A stretch of DNA of 64,000 bases from Microtetraspora malaysiensis (GTDB taxonomy: Bacteria; Actinomycetota; Actinomycetes; Streptosporangiales; Streptosporangiaceae). Made by a program: the position numbers and the translations under genes. The notes under the pieces are model-generated. The model saw only the letters and a program-made list of their open reading frames with translations, was not told the DNA's origin and made no database searches. The stretch is taken from positions 62,001 to 126,000 of the forward strand of contig NZ_BBYJ01000016.1 in NCBI RefSeq assembly GCF_001528665.1. The letters are read 5' to 3'. Below are positions 26,810 through 33,824 of this stretch, piece after piece (the stretch's first letter is position 1; every line of letters starts with the position of its first letter).

Positions 26810-27938
26810 ACGTCGCGTCCGCCTGCCGCAGGGCGGCGGTGGGCCCGGCCAGCCCCGCGAGGGACATCATCCCGTCGCGCGCGGCGACGGCGACCGGGTT
26901 CGACCACCGGGTCAACCGGTTGATCGCGGCGGAGCGCCGTACGATCCCGGTGGTCCTCGGCAGCCGGTCGCGGGTGTAGGCGGCGAGGCCGCGCTCGACG
27001 GAGCCCGCGCTCACGTGGTGCGCCAGGGTCACCGCGTCCTCGATCGCCTGGCAGGCCCCCTGGCCCAGGTTCGGCGTCATCGCGTGGGCGGCGTCGCCGA
27101 GCAGCGCGACCCGGCCCCGATGGAACGCGGGCAGCGGCGTGTCCATGAAGAAGACGTCACTGCGGATCACCTCCGCCGGATCGGCGCGCTCCACCAACGC
27201 GGGGATCGGGGCGTGCCAGGTCCCGAACCGCCGCAGCAGCTCGGCCTTCTCCTCCGCCGGGTCCGCGTGGCCCGGCCCGGACGGGACGGTCGCGGTGGCG
27301 TAGCAGTACACCTCGTCGCCGGCCAGCGGCATGACGCCGAAGACCTCGCCGCGCCCCCACGACTCCGCTCCGTTGAGCGCCGCGATCCCGCGCCCGGAGA
27401 CGACGAACCGCCAGGCCGTCGTGCCCGAGTACACCGGATCCGGGTGACCGGGGAAGAGGGCGCGGCGGGCCGCCGAGCGGATGCCGTCGGCGGCGACGAC
27501 GAGGTCCGCGCGCAGCTCGCCCGCGTCGGTGCTCACCCGGCCCGAGGAGGCGTCCACGTCGTGGACGGCGGTGTTCAGGCGCAGCGCGCCGGGCGGGAGC
27601 AGGCCGGCGAGCAGCTCCATGACCGTCGCGCGGCGCAGCAGCACGATCGGGTCGCCGTACCGCGCCTGGGCGGCCTCGGCGCTGGTGCGGGACAGCCAGC
27701 CGCCGGAGGCGCGGCGGATGCCGGCCACGCCCTGCAGCGCGGCGAGCTCGCGCACCCGGTCGCCGACGCCGATCGTGTCCAGTGCCCGCAGCGCGTTGGG
27801 CGCGATCGCCAGGCCGGAGCCGACCGGCTCGATCGAGGACGCCCGCTCGCACACCGTCACCGTCCAGCCCCGCTCGGCCAGGGCGGCCGCCGCCGTCAAC
27901 CCGCCGATCCCCGCACCGATCACCAACGCATCGCCCAT
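26787..27938 (-). CDS. FAD-dependent monooxygenase (PHBH/UbiH-like)
   Basis: 383-residue flavoprotein hydroxylase. The FAD dinucleotide motif VIGAGIGGLTAAAALAERGW is at residues 6-25, the DG motif DLVVAADGIRSAARR near 150, and the GD motif GRVALLGDAAHAMTPNLGQGACQAIEDA begins near 275, in the order found in aromatic and antibiotic hydroxylases. It uses NAD(P)H and O2 to hydroxylate a small molecule. ATG 27938 follows GGAGGT by five bases. It is divergent from a TetR gene, and three operator-like repeats lie between them, one 18 bases from its start, so it is almost certainly repressed by that TetR. Convergent overlap with the DMT gene is unusual but short. Confidence 0.87.
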   Translation of the reverse strand: MGDALVIGAGIGGLTAAAALAERGWTVTVCERASSIEPVGSGLAIAPNALRALDTIGVGDRVRELAALQGVAGIRRASGGWLSRTSAEAAQARYGDPIVLLRRATVMELLAGLLPPGALRLNTAVHDVDASSGRVSTDAGELRADLVVAADGIRSAARRALFPGHPDPVYSGTTAWRFVVSGRGIAALNGAESWGRGEVFGVMPLAGDEVYCYATATVPSGPGHADPAEEKAELLRRFGTWHAPIPALVERADPAEVIRSDVFFMDTPLPAFHRGRVALLGDAAHAMTPNLGQGACQAIEDAVTLAHHVSAGSVERGLAAYTRDRLPRTTGIVRRSAAINRLTRWSNPVAVAARDGMMSLAGLAGPTAALRQADATFNWWPPA

Positions 27939-27955
27939 GACGACCTCCGTCGCTC

Positions 27956-28013
27956 ACTACATCTGTAGTCCGAGCATACTACGGCTGCGGTCGAGGGTGA
28001 CTACGGCTGTAGT
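27956..28013. promoter_or_regulatory. Triple TetR operator array, 22-bp period
   Basis: Three copies of the pattern ACTAC-N4-GTAGT start at 27956, 27978 and 28000, exactly 22 bp apart. The first (ACTACATCTGTAGT) and third (ACTACGGCTGTAGT) are perfect 5-4-5 inverted repeats; the middle (ACTACGGCTGCGGT) has a degenerate right arm. The 8-bp spacers share CGAG. The array fills the gap between the monooxygenase and its divergent TetR gene. Confidence 0.82.
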
Positions 28014-28021
28014 ATCCAGGC

Positions 28022-28627
28022 ATGTCGAACCAGCGGGTGACGCGCGTCGCGGACGCGGCCATCGAGATCCTGGCCGAACGGGGGATGCGCGGGCTCACGC
28101 ATCGCGCGGTGGACGAGGCGGCCGGGCTGCCCTCGGGATCGACCTCCAACCACGCCCGCACCCGGGCCGCGCTGCTCGGGCTCACCCTGGCCCGCCTCAC
28201 CGAGCTGGAGCGCGACCTCTTCGCCGACCTCATGCCGGATCCGGACGCCGGGGGCGCGGCGGCGCACGGGCCGGTAGATCCGGCCGCCCTCACGGAGCTC
28301 CTGGCCCAGGTGATGCACCGCGCGCTCAACCGCGACCGGCATGTCACGATCGCCCGCTACGAGCTGGCCCTGGAGGCGACCCGCCGGCCGGAGCTGCGCG
28401 AGATCTACGACCGGGCCGGGGCCGGCTTCCGCGATCCCGCCGCCGCGCTGCTCGCCGCCGCCGGCTCCGCCGATCCCGTACGGCACGGCCGCCAGGCGGT
28501 GGCCTTCTTCGAGGGCATCATGTTCGACTCCGTCGTGGGGGCCGGGGCCGCGCCGTCGATCGACGACCTGCGCGCGGCCTTCGCCGAGTTCCTCCGCGGC
28601 GTCCTCTCCGGAGCGCCCGCGGAGTAG
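28022..28627 (+). CDS. TetR-family regulator of the adjacent monooxygenase
   Basis: 201-residue TetR protein. The N-terminal helix-turn-helix is DAAIEILAERGMRGLTHRAVD at about residues 11-31 followed by LPSGSTSNHARTRAALL, with the recognition helix in the GSTSNHA region; residues 60-195 are the ligand-binding part (TetR_C). The ATG lies only 8 bases after the third operator repeat, leaving little room for a Shine-Dalgarno site (only CCAGG), so the repressor probably blocks its own transcription. It most likely senses the substrate of the monooxygenase. The 17-bp repeat that brackets the next gene starts one base after its stop codon. Confidence 0.88.
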   Translation: MSNQRVTRVADAAIEILAERGMRGLTHRAVDEAAGLPSGSTSNHARTRAALLGLTLARLTELERDLFADLMPDPDAGGAAAHGPVDPAALTELLAQVMHRALNRDRHVTIARYELALEATRRPELREIYDRAGAGFRDPAAALLAAAGSADPVRHGRQAVAFFEGIMFDSVVGAGAAPSIDDLRAAFAEFLRGVLSGAPAE

Positions 28628-28628
28628 C

Positions 28629-28645
28629 GCCGCCAGCCAGGCGCC
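28629..28645 (+). repeat. Left copy of 17-bp flanking direct repeat
   Basis: GCCGCCAGCCAGGCGCC, identical to 30944-30960. It lies one base after the TetR stop codon. The two copies bracket a 2.3-kb lower-GC segment. Confidence 0.8.
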
Positions 28646-28772
28646 TCGCAATCTACGGTGCGTCGACCTGCGGTTTCTCGCGGCCAACTTGTCGTGGACT
28701 CAAGGCAGGCGTCGGAGAACGCTCCGGTTCGCAGCTGTGGCTCTTACCGGGATGAGGTCTCACTAGTCTGGA

Positions 28773-30524
28773 TCAGATGTCATGGAAAAGGGATTCCTGA
28801 CGGGCTCGGCGGTAGCGGGCGCTCGAACTTCTCGGCGAGCTCCCGATCAATTCCACCGTGCCTTCCTCTCGCATGATCGAGAGCCAGCGCCGTACCGTTC
28901 CATCGGTTAGTCCGGTGCGGCGGGCCAACTCGGCCCTGGAGAGCGTCTCGTCACTGAGCGCGTTCAGTAGCTGCGGACGTCGGTCGCTCCGTGCGGTAGC
29001 TGGAGTCCCCGCGAAGGTGCGGCCGCGCGATCGCTGGGACAGTTCGTAGCGTGCCCATCGCCTGGTTCCGGTCTGCAGCACGAGTTCACGCGCTACCAGA
29101 TCTTGTAGTTCGGTGGTTGCGACGCGGGAATCGACGCCGGTCACGCTCCGATAGGAGCGATTGTCCAGAATCTCTCCTTGCCGGAGCATCGCCAGCGCGA
29201 TGCACTGGCTGTCGGTGAGGCCTACTTCATCCAGACTCTTGATCCATCTCACGACCTCCTCACTCAACAAGGCGTGATTGGGAATGGTGACGGTGAATGA
29301 CGCGACTCGGTCTTCAAACTGTGGTGGGCTCATCCCGGCTGCTCGGAGGGCGGAGGCCATGGCCCGGATTCCCGAGCCGCGGTTTTCGCAGACCGTTCGG
29401 GTCTCGCCCGGCAGGGGAACGTCTTCGAGAATCTTCATAAGGGTCGCGTTGCGTGCGGAAGAGATCCCCTCTTCGGCGAGGTTGTCGATGGTCACCGGGC
29501 CGAACAGTCCGCCGGGGCTCCGGATCGTCAGTTGGTCGGAGTACATCTCGATCTGGATCTGAGTGCCACGGGCGGCACTGGAGAGGTCCCTGTGTACGAG
29601 TGCGTTGACCACGGCCTCCCGAAGGGAGGTCTCAGGGTATTCCCAGACGTCCTCTCGCCCGACTCCTCCGATCACGGCTCTCCTGGACATGTTCCGTCGG
29701 ATCGCCGCGAGTGCGTCGCGGAGCATGACAGGGATGGGGCCCTCAACGATGACGTTGTCCAGAAAGCGGGTCCCGGTAGCAGGAGGCTCGTGGCTGGCCG
29801 AGGGGTAGTGAACAAAGCTGATCATCAGCTGCGGGAAATGCTCCTGGGGGTAGGAACCGAGCGCGAGTAAGGCCGCCACGGAAAGCGTCTCTGTACCACC
29901 GTTCCCGGTCACCAGTATCTTGGCGCGCCTTAGCAGATTCTCGCGGTCAAGATCTTTGAACGCGTATGGTCTGGTGGTTCGGAGCCGTGCGATGAACGAC
30001 TCCAGGGCGATCGGGTCGAGCAGCTCCAGCCCGGTTCCTGGAACGGCCTGTTCGTCCTCGCGAGGCTGACCGCGCGAAGACAGCATGATCTGAACCTCGT
30101 AGCTCGACAGACGCCGGTCGCCATCACCGACGCGGACGAAACTGCCTTTGGTCATCCCGGCGCCTCTGTAGAAACATGGCCGCTGGGCCGGGTCCAGCTC
30201 GGGAACTTCCACAATGACGAGCTGCACGCCTTCGAATTCGTGGACACGGATCAACGGCCGCAGCGCGGGCTCCATGTCGGTGGAACAGAGTGAGGCCAGG
30301 TTGTTGGAGAGCTTCACGGCATCCTGCACGCCGGTGGCTGTGAAGCCCGTGGACTCGTCCAAGCCGAGGATGAGCACTCCACCATGGGTGTTGGCGAAAG
30401 CCGAGAGCGTCTCTCGGGTCGTCTTCGGCAGCTCGCGTTGGGACTTCTTCACTTCCACGTCGGAGATGTCGCCGCCCAGTGCGCGGAGGTTCGCAACGAT
30501 CTCGGAAAGTTCTTCATCGAGCAT
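28773..30524 (-). CDS. AlbA_2/Schlafen-type ATP-binding transcriptional regulator
   Basis: 583-residue protein. Residues 10-135 form an AlbA_2 (divergent AAA-4/Schlafen) domain with LSAFANTHGGVLILGLDES near 40 and a GSFVRVGDGDRRLSSYE end. Residues 285-420 form a HATPase_c_4 domain with SLREAVVNALVHRDLS near 300, PGGLFGPVTIDNL near 340 and ENRGSGIRAM near 380. The tail carries winged-helix segments, the last being RAELARRTGLTDGTVRRWLS near 540. Such proteins are DNA-binding regulators, often near defence genes. ATG 30524 follows AGGAGT by six bases. Codon use is less GC-biased than in neighbours, and the gene lies inside a 17-bp direct repeat pair, suggesting transfer. Confidence 0.82.
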   Translation of the reverse strand: MLDEELSEIVANLRALGGDISDVEVKKSQRELPKTTRETLSAFANTHGGVLILGLDESTGFTATGVQDAVKLSNNLASLCSTDMEPALRPLIRVHEFEGVQLVIVEVPELDPAQRPCFYRGAGMTKGSFVRVGDGDRRLSSYEVQIMLSSRGQPREDEQAVPGTGLELLDPIALESFIARLRTTRPYAFKDLDRENLLRRAKILVTGNGGTETLSVAALLALGSYPQEHFPQLMISFVHYPSASHEPPATGTRFLDNVIVEGPIPVMLRDALAAIRRNMSRRAVIGGVGREDVWEYPETSLREAVVNALVHRDLSSAARGTQIQIEMYSDQLTIRSPGGLFGPVTIDNLAEEGISSARNATLMKILEDVPLPGETRTVCENRGSGIRAMASALRAAGMSPPQFEDRVASFTVTIPNHALLSEEVVRWIKSLDEVGLTDSQCIALAMLRQGEILDNRSYRSVTGVDSRVATTELQDLVARELVLQTGTRRWARYELSQRSRGRTFAGTPATARSDRRPQLLNALSDETLSRAELARRTGLTDGTVRRWLSIMREEGTVELIGSSPRSSSARYRRARQESLFHDI

Positions 30525-30550
30525 CGATGACTCCTGGTCGACATGAAGGA

Positions 30551-30591
30551 GCATGCAAACAGCATGCTAGTTGGCATGCTAGCTAGCATGC
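30551..30591. promoter_or_regulatory. GCATGC palindrome cluster, operator candidate
   Basis: GCATGC recurs at 30551, AGCATGCTAG at 30561-30570, and a perfect 18-bp palindrome GCATGCTAGCTAGCATGC at 30574-30591. The cluster begins 27 bases upstream of the AlbA_2 regulator start codon, the expected place for an autoregulatory operator. Confidence 0.6.
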
Positions 30592-30908
30592 TGCGGTCGG
30601 GAGCGGAAATGCCCGCGACTGAGGAGAGCCTCGCGCTGGCGGCCGAAGGACTGCTTGCTCTCCCGGGGCCGGGCGGGCCGGAAGCTGTCGTCCGGCAGGG
30701 CGACCGAGATGGCAGGGAAGGGCGCGCTCGGGGCGATCTAGGTGGTGCTGAACTCGGGTCATCCCGCCGACGTGGGCGTGCGGGAGCTGCGCACTCTGGT
30801 GGCCGAGCCGATGCGGACCCGGACTCACCGGTTGCGCCTCGTGTCCAACTCAGCCCCAGTTCACGAGGGTGCCGCAGAGGCCGTGGCAAGAAGCGCAAGT
30901 GTTGATCA

Positions 30909-30941
30909 TTCCTGATCTGCCAGATTCCGGCAGATCAGGAA
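30909..30941. terminator. 13-bp hairpin at right edge of the inserted segment
   Basis: Perfect stem TTCCTGATCTGCC / GGCAGATCAGGAA (30909-30921, 30929-30941) with loop AGATTCC. It lies just inside the right 17-bp repeat and downstream of the minus-strand GNAT gene, so it could end that transcript or mark the element end. Confidence 0.65.
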
Positions 30942-30943
30942 GT

Positions 30944-30960
30944 GCCGCCAGCCAGGCGCC
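30944..30960 (+). repeat. Right copy of 17-bp flanking direct repeat
   Basis: Identical to 28629-28645 in the same orientation; ends one base before the GNAT stop codon complement at 30962. Confidence 0.8.
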
Positions 30961-30961
30961 G

Positions 30962-31543
30962 TCAGCGTGAGGTGAGGCGGGCCCGGTGCGCGGGCCACTC
31001 GTCGTCGAGGATCGAGTAGTAGGGGCTGTCCCGCCAGGTGCCGTCGGCCCGGCGGTACTGGCGCCGCAGGATCCCCTCGCGCACGCCGCCGATCCGCTCG
31101 ATCGCCGCCTGCGAGCGCAGGTTGAGGATGTCGGTCTTGAGCACGACGCGGGTGAGGCCCAGCGCGTCGAAGGCATGGTCGAGCAGCAGCACCTTGCACT
31201 CGGTGTTCACGCCCGAGCGCCAGTAGGCGCGGCCGTACCAGGTCGAGCCGATCTCGACGCAGGCGTCGAAGCCGCTCACGTACCAGAAACCGGTGGAGCC
31301 GATCGCGCGCCCGGTCTCCTTGAAGATCACGGCGAACTGGGTGGTGTCCCGGCTGCCGAGGAGACCGGCGACCACCTCGCGCATCGCGGCCTCCGAGCGG
31401 GGCATCGCGCCCGGCCGCCACCGCCAGACCTCCTCGTCGTCGTTCAGCGCGGTGAACAGGTCGGAGGCGTGGTCGAGGGCGAGCGGCACGAGCCGGACGA
31501 CGTCGCCGTCGAGCACGACGGCTTCGGGCATCTTCGCGATCAT
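30962..31543 (-). CDS. GNAT family N-acetyltransferase (RimJ/RimL-like)
   Basis: 193-residue acetyltransferase. The acetyl-CoA site of the RimJ/RimL-type GNAT group is spread over GSTWYGRAYWRSGVNTECKVLL near residue 98, with EIGSTW as strand 4 and the GVNTE loop replacing the usual Q/RxxGxG; the C-terminal AIERIGGVREGILRRQYRR near 150 is characteristic of N-terminal/protein acetylases in this group. Substrate unknown. It starts at ATG 31543 with no clear ribosome site; M5 is an alternative. It is divergent from the APH/acyl-CoA dehydrogenase operon and the shared promoter region contains the TetR operator at 31601. Confidence 0.8.
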   Translation of the reverse strand: MIAKMPEAVVLDGDVVRLVPLALDHASDLFTALNDDEEVWRWRPGAMPRSEAAMREVVAGLLGSRDTTQFAVIFKETGRAIGSTGFWYVSGFDACVEIGSTWYGRAYWRSGVNTECKVLLLDHAFDALGLTRVVLKTDILNLRSQAAIERIGGVREGILRRQYRRADGTWRDSPYYSILDDEWPAHRARLTSR

Positions 31544-31600
31544 GCGTAAAGGCTAGTGGGAGCCGGTGCGGGAGGCGTCGCGCGGCCGCTGTCGACATAC

Positions 31601-31617
31601 ATACCGTCTGGTCGGTA
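31601..31617. promoter_or_regulatory. TetR operator at the acyl-CoA dehydrogenase operon promoter
   Basis: ATACCGTCTGGTCGGTA lies 12 bases upstream of the GTG start of the APH-like gene. It differs by two bases from the site at 36875-36891 before the TetR gene at the other end of the operon. The core ACCGTC-TG-GTCGGT is an inverted repeat with one mismatch. Confidence 0.8.
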
Positions 31618-31628
31618 CGCTGCCTGGC

Positions 31629-32606
31629 GTGAACGCAGACCCGCCCGGCCTGGATCTCGCCCGCCTCTCCCACCACCTCGAACGAGAGGGTCTCACCCGC
31701 GGCCCGCTGCGGGCGGAGGTGATCCACGGAGGCAAGTCCAACCTGACCTACGTCGTGCGCGACGCGGAGCGGACGCTCGTGGTGCGCCGGCCCCCGCTCG
31801 GGCACGTCCTCGCCACGGCGCACGACATGGGCCGCGAGCACCGCGTCATGACGGCACTGCGCGACACCGGCGTCCCGGTGCCCGCCACGTACCACCTGTG
31901 CCAGGACCCCGACGTCGTCGGCGCGCCCTTCTACGTCATGGAGTACGTCGAGGGCGGCCACCCGCCGCTCACCCCGGAGATCGCCCGCGATCTGGTGTCC
32001 GTGCTCGCCACGCTGCACTCCATCGACCCGGATCAGGTCGGCCTCGGCGACTTCGGCCGGCCGGACGGCTTCCTGGAACGTCAGGTCGGCCGGTGGAAGC
32101 GGCAGCTCGACGCCTCACGCAGCCGCGAGGTGCCCGGCATCGACGACCTGTACGCCCGGCTGGCCCGCGACGTGCCCCGCTCGGGCAGCCCCGCGATCGT
32201 CCACGGCGACTTCAAGCTCGGGAACACCCTCATCGCGGACGGCCGGGTCAGGGCGGTGCTCGACTGGGAGATGTCCACCCTCGGCGACCCGCTCACCGAC
32301 CTCGCGCTGTTCCTTCTGTACGGGGAGTTCGCCGAGCTCGACGGCCCGGGCGGCGCGGCGCCGGCCGACCCGCTGCCCACCGACCCGCTGCTCGCCGCGC
32401 CGGAGTTGGCCGCCCACTACGCCGACGCGTCCGGCCGCGACATCTCCCGGCTCGGCTGGTACGTCGGGCTCGCCTGCTTCAAGCTCGCGGTGATCGCCGA
32501 GGGCATCCACTTCCGATACACCAAGGGGCTCACGGTCGGCGAGGGCTTCGCCGAGGTCGGAGACCAGGTGGCCCCGCTGGTCGCTCGTGGACTCATGGAG
32601 GTCTGA
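31629..32606 (+). CDS. APH-like phosphotransferase (LvaA/ACAD10-11 kinase type)
   Basis: 325-residue aminoglycoside-phosphotransferase-fold kinase. The nucleotide Lys region is LTYVVRDAERTLVVRRPP near residue 40, the catalytic loop IVHGDFKLGNTLI near 195 and the metal-binding motif VLDWEMSTLGDPLTDLALFL near 215, where the Asp-Trp-Glu form is typical of the group next to acyl-CoA dehydrogenases. In LvaA of Pseudomonas and mammalian ACAD10/11 the related domain phosphorylates the hydroxyl of 4-hydroxyacyl-CoA. The next gene, three bases away, is an acyl-CoA dehydrogenase, the same pairing. GTG 31629 is chosen; it lies 12 bases after the TetR operator, so the leader is very short. An antibiotic-resistance role is unlikely. 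Confidence 0.84.
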   Translation: MNADPPGLDLARLSHHLEREGLTRGPLRAEVIHGGKSNLTYVVRDAERTLVVRRPPLGHVLATAHDMGREHRVMTALRDTGVPVPATYHLCQDPDVVGAPFYVMEYVEGGHPPLTPEIARDLVSVLATLHSIDPDQVGLGDFGRPDGFLERQVGRWKRQLDASRSREVPGIDDLYARLARDVPRSGSPAIVHGDFKLGNTLIADGRVRAVLDWEMSTLGDPLTDLALFLLYGEFAELDGPGGAAPADPLPTDPLLAAPELAAHYADASGRDISRLGWYVGLACFKLAVIAEGIHFRYTKGLTVGEGFAEVGDQVAPLVARGLMEV

Positions 32607-32609
32607 CCG

Positions 32610-33824
32610 ATGGATTTCGGGTTCGACGACGTCACGCTGGAGCTGCGCGAGCGGCTGACCGCGTTCATGGACGAATGCGTCTATCCCGCCGAGCCCGCCT
32701 TCGCGGAGCAGGCGGCCGCCGGTGGCTGGTCCCCGCCGCCGCTGCTGGAGGAGCTCAAGGCCGAGGCCCGCCGCCGCGGCCTGTGGAACCTCTTCCTCCC
32801 CGGCGAGGAGGGAGCGGGTCTCACCAACCTCCGGTACGCTCCGCTCGCCGAGGTCATGGGCAGGTCCCCGGCCATCGCCCCCGCCGCCACCAACTGCGCC
32901 GCCCCCGACACCGGCAACATGGAGCTGCTCGCCGAGTTCGGCACCGACTGGCAGCGCAAGAAATACCTGGAGCCGCTGCTCGACGGCCGGATCCGCTCCG
33001 CCTTCGCCATGACCGAGCCGGACGTCGCCTCCTCCGACGCGACCAACATCGCCACGTCGATCGTCAGGGACGGCGACGAGTACGTCGTCAACGGCCGCAA
33101 ATGGTTCATCACCGGCGCGATGAACCCCGGCTGCGCCGTCTTCATCGTGATGGGGAAGACCGACCCGTCCGCGCCGTCGCACCGCAGGCAGAGCATGATC
33201 CTCGTGCCGCGTGACACCCCGGGGCTGACCGTCCGGCGCGGGATGAGCGTCTTCGGCTACGACGACGCCGACCACGGCGGCCACGCCGAGATGATCTTCG
33301 AGGATGTACGGGTGCCCGCCGACCACCTGATCGGGGAGGAGGGCGGCGGCTTCGCGATCGCGCAGGCCCGGCTCGGCCCCGGCCGGATCCACCACTGCAT
33401 GCGGCTGATCGGCATGGCCGAGCGGGCGGTCGAGATGATGTGCCGCCGCGCGCTGGACCGCACCGCGTTCGGCAAGCCGATCGCCCAGCAGGGCGTGGTG
33501 CAGGACTGGATCGCCGAGTCGCGGGTGCGGATCGAGCAGCTCCGCCTGCTCGTGCTCAAGACGGCATGGCTGATGGACACCGTGGGCAACCGCAACGCGC
33601 ACACCGAGATCCAGGCCATCAAGATCGCGACCCCGGCGACGGTCGAGTGGATCCTCGACAAGGCGATCCAGACGCACGGCGCGGGCGGCCTCAGCCAGGA
33701 CTTCCCGCTCGCCGCCATGTGGGCGGGCGCCCGGAGCCTGCGGTTCGCCGACGGCCCGGACGAGGTGCACAAGCGCTCCCTGGCGTACCGCGAGCTCCGC
33801 ACGTACATGGAGGACCGAGCATGA
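32610..33824 (+). CDS. Acyl-CoA dehydrogenase (LvaC/ACAD11-type partner)
   Basis: 404-residue flavoprotein with the three-domain acyl-CoA dehydrogenase order: N-terminal helices, the beta domain with SAFAMTEPDVASSDATNI near residue 130 and KWFITGAMNPGC near 165, and the C-terminal domain with DRTAFGKPIAQQGVVQDWIAE begun near 285 and QTHGAGGLSQDFPLA near 355. The length and the GAGGLSQD variant fit the ACAD10/11 and LvaC-like group, which acts on 4-phosphooxyacyl-CoA made by the neighbouring kinase. Members use FAD. It sits three bases after the kinase and overlaps the next gene by ATGA. Regulated with the operon by the TetR at 36190. Confidence 0.87.
   Translation: MDFGFDDVTLELRERLTAFMDECVYPAEPAFAEQAAAGGWSPPPLLEELKAEARRRGLWNLFLPGEEGAGLTNLRYAPLAEVMGRSPAIAPAATNCAAPDTGNMELLAEFGTDWQRKKYLEPLLDGRIRSAFAMTEPDVASSDATNIATSIVRDGDEYVVNGRKWFITGAMNPGCAVFIVMGKTDPSAPSHRRQSMILVPRDTPGLTVRRGMSVFGYDDADHGGHAEMIFEDVRVPADHLIGEEGGGFAIAQARLGPGRIHHCMRLIGMAERAVEMMCRRALDRTAFGKPIAQQGVVQDWIAESRVRIEQLRLLVLKTAWLMDTVGNRNAHTEIQAIKIATPATVEWILDKAIQTHGAGGLSQDFPLAAMWAGARSLRFADGPDEVHKRSLAYRELRTYMEDRA

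Larger units (their letters stand above)
28629..30960. mobile_element. Possible 2.3-kb inserted element with AlbA_2 regulator
   Basis: A perfect 17-bp direct repeat bounds this segment, which contains one long gene whose base composition and codon use are visibly less GC-biased than all neighbours. It sits between two convergent genes (TetR and GNAT), whose stop codons lie one base outside each repeat copy, so removal of the segment would leave a simple convergent pair with one repeat copy. No transposase or integrase is inside. Inference: acquired DNA, either by site-specific insertion or repeat-mediated recombination. Confidence 0.45.
30525..30961. other. Gene-free stretch upstream of AlbA_2 regulator
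   Basis: This 437-bp interval holds a cluster of GCATGC palindromes at 30551-30591, a strong hairpin at 30909-30941 and the right copy of the 17-bp repeat. Open frames here (for example from ATG 30543) lose any protein-like character after about 40 codons, and I do not accept a gene; a decayed small gene divergent from the regulator is possible. Confidence 0.5.

Noticed and set aside
30543-30905. 120-codon plus-strand frame starting MKEHANSMLVGMLASM
   Set aside because: The start is generated by the GCATGC palindromes and the rest becomes Gly/Arg-rich without domain features; treated as regulatory DNA or debris.
31629-32606. APH-fold protein considered as an aminoglycoside resistance gene
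   Set aside because: Operon with acyl-CoA dehydrogenases and the DWE metal motif fit the acyl-CoA-associated kinase group instead.
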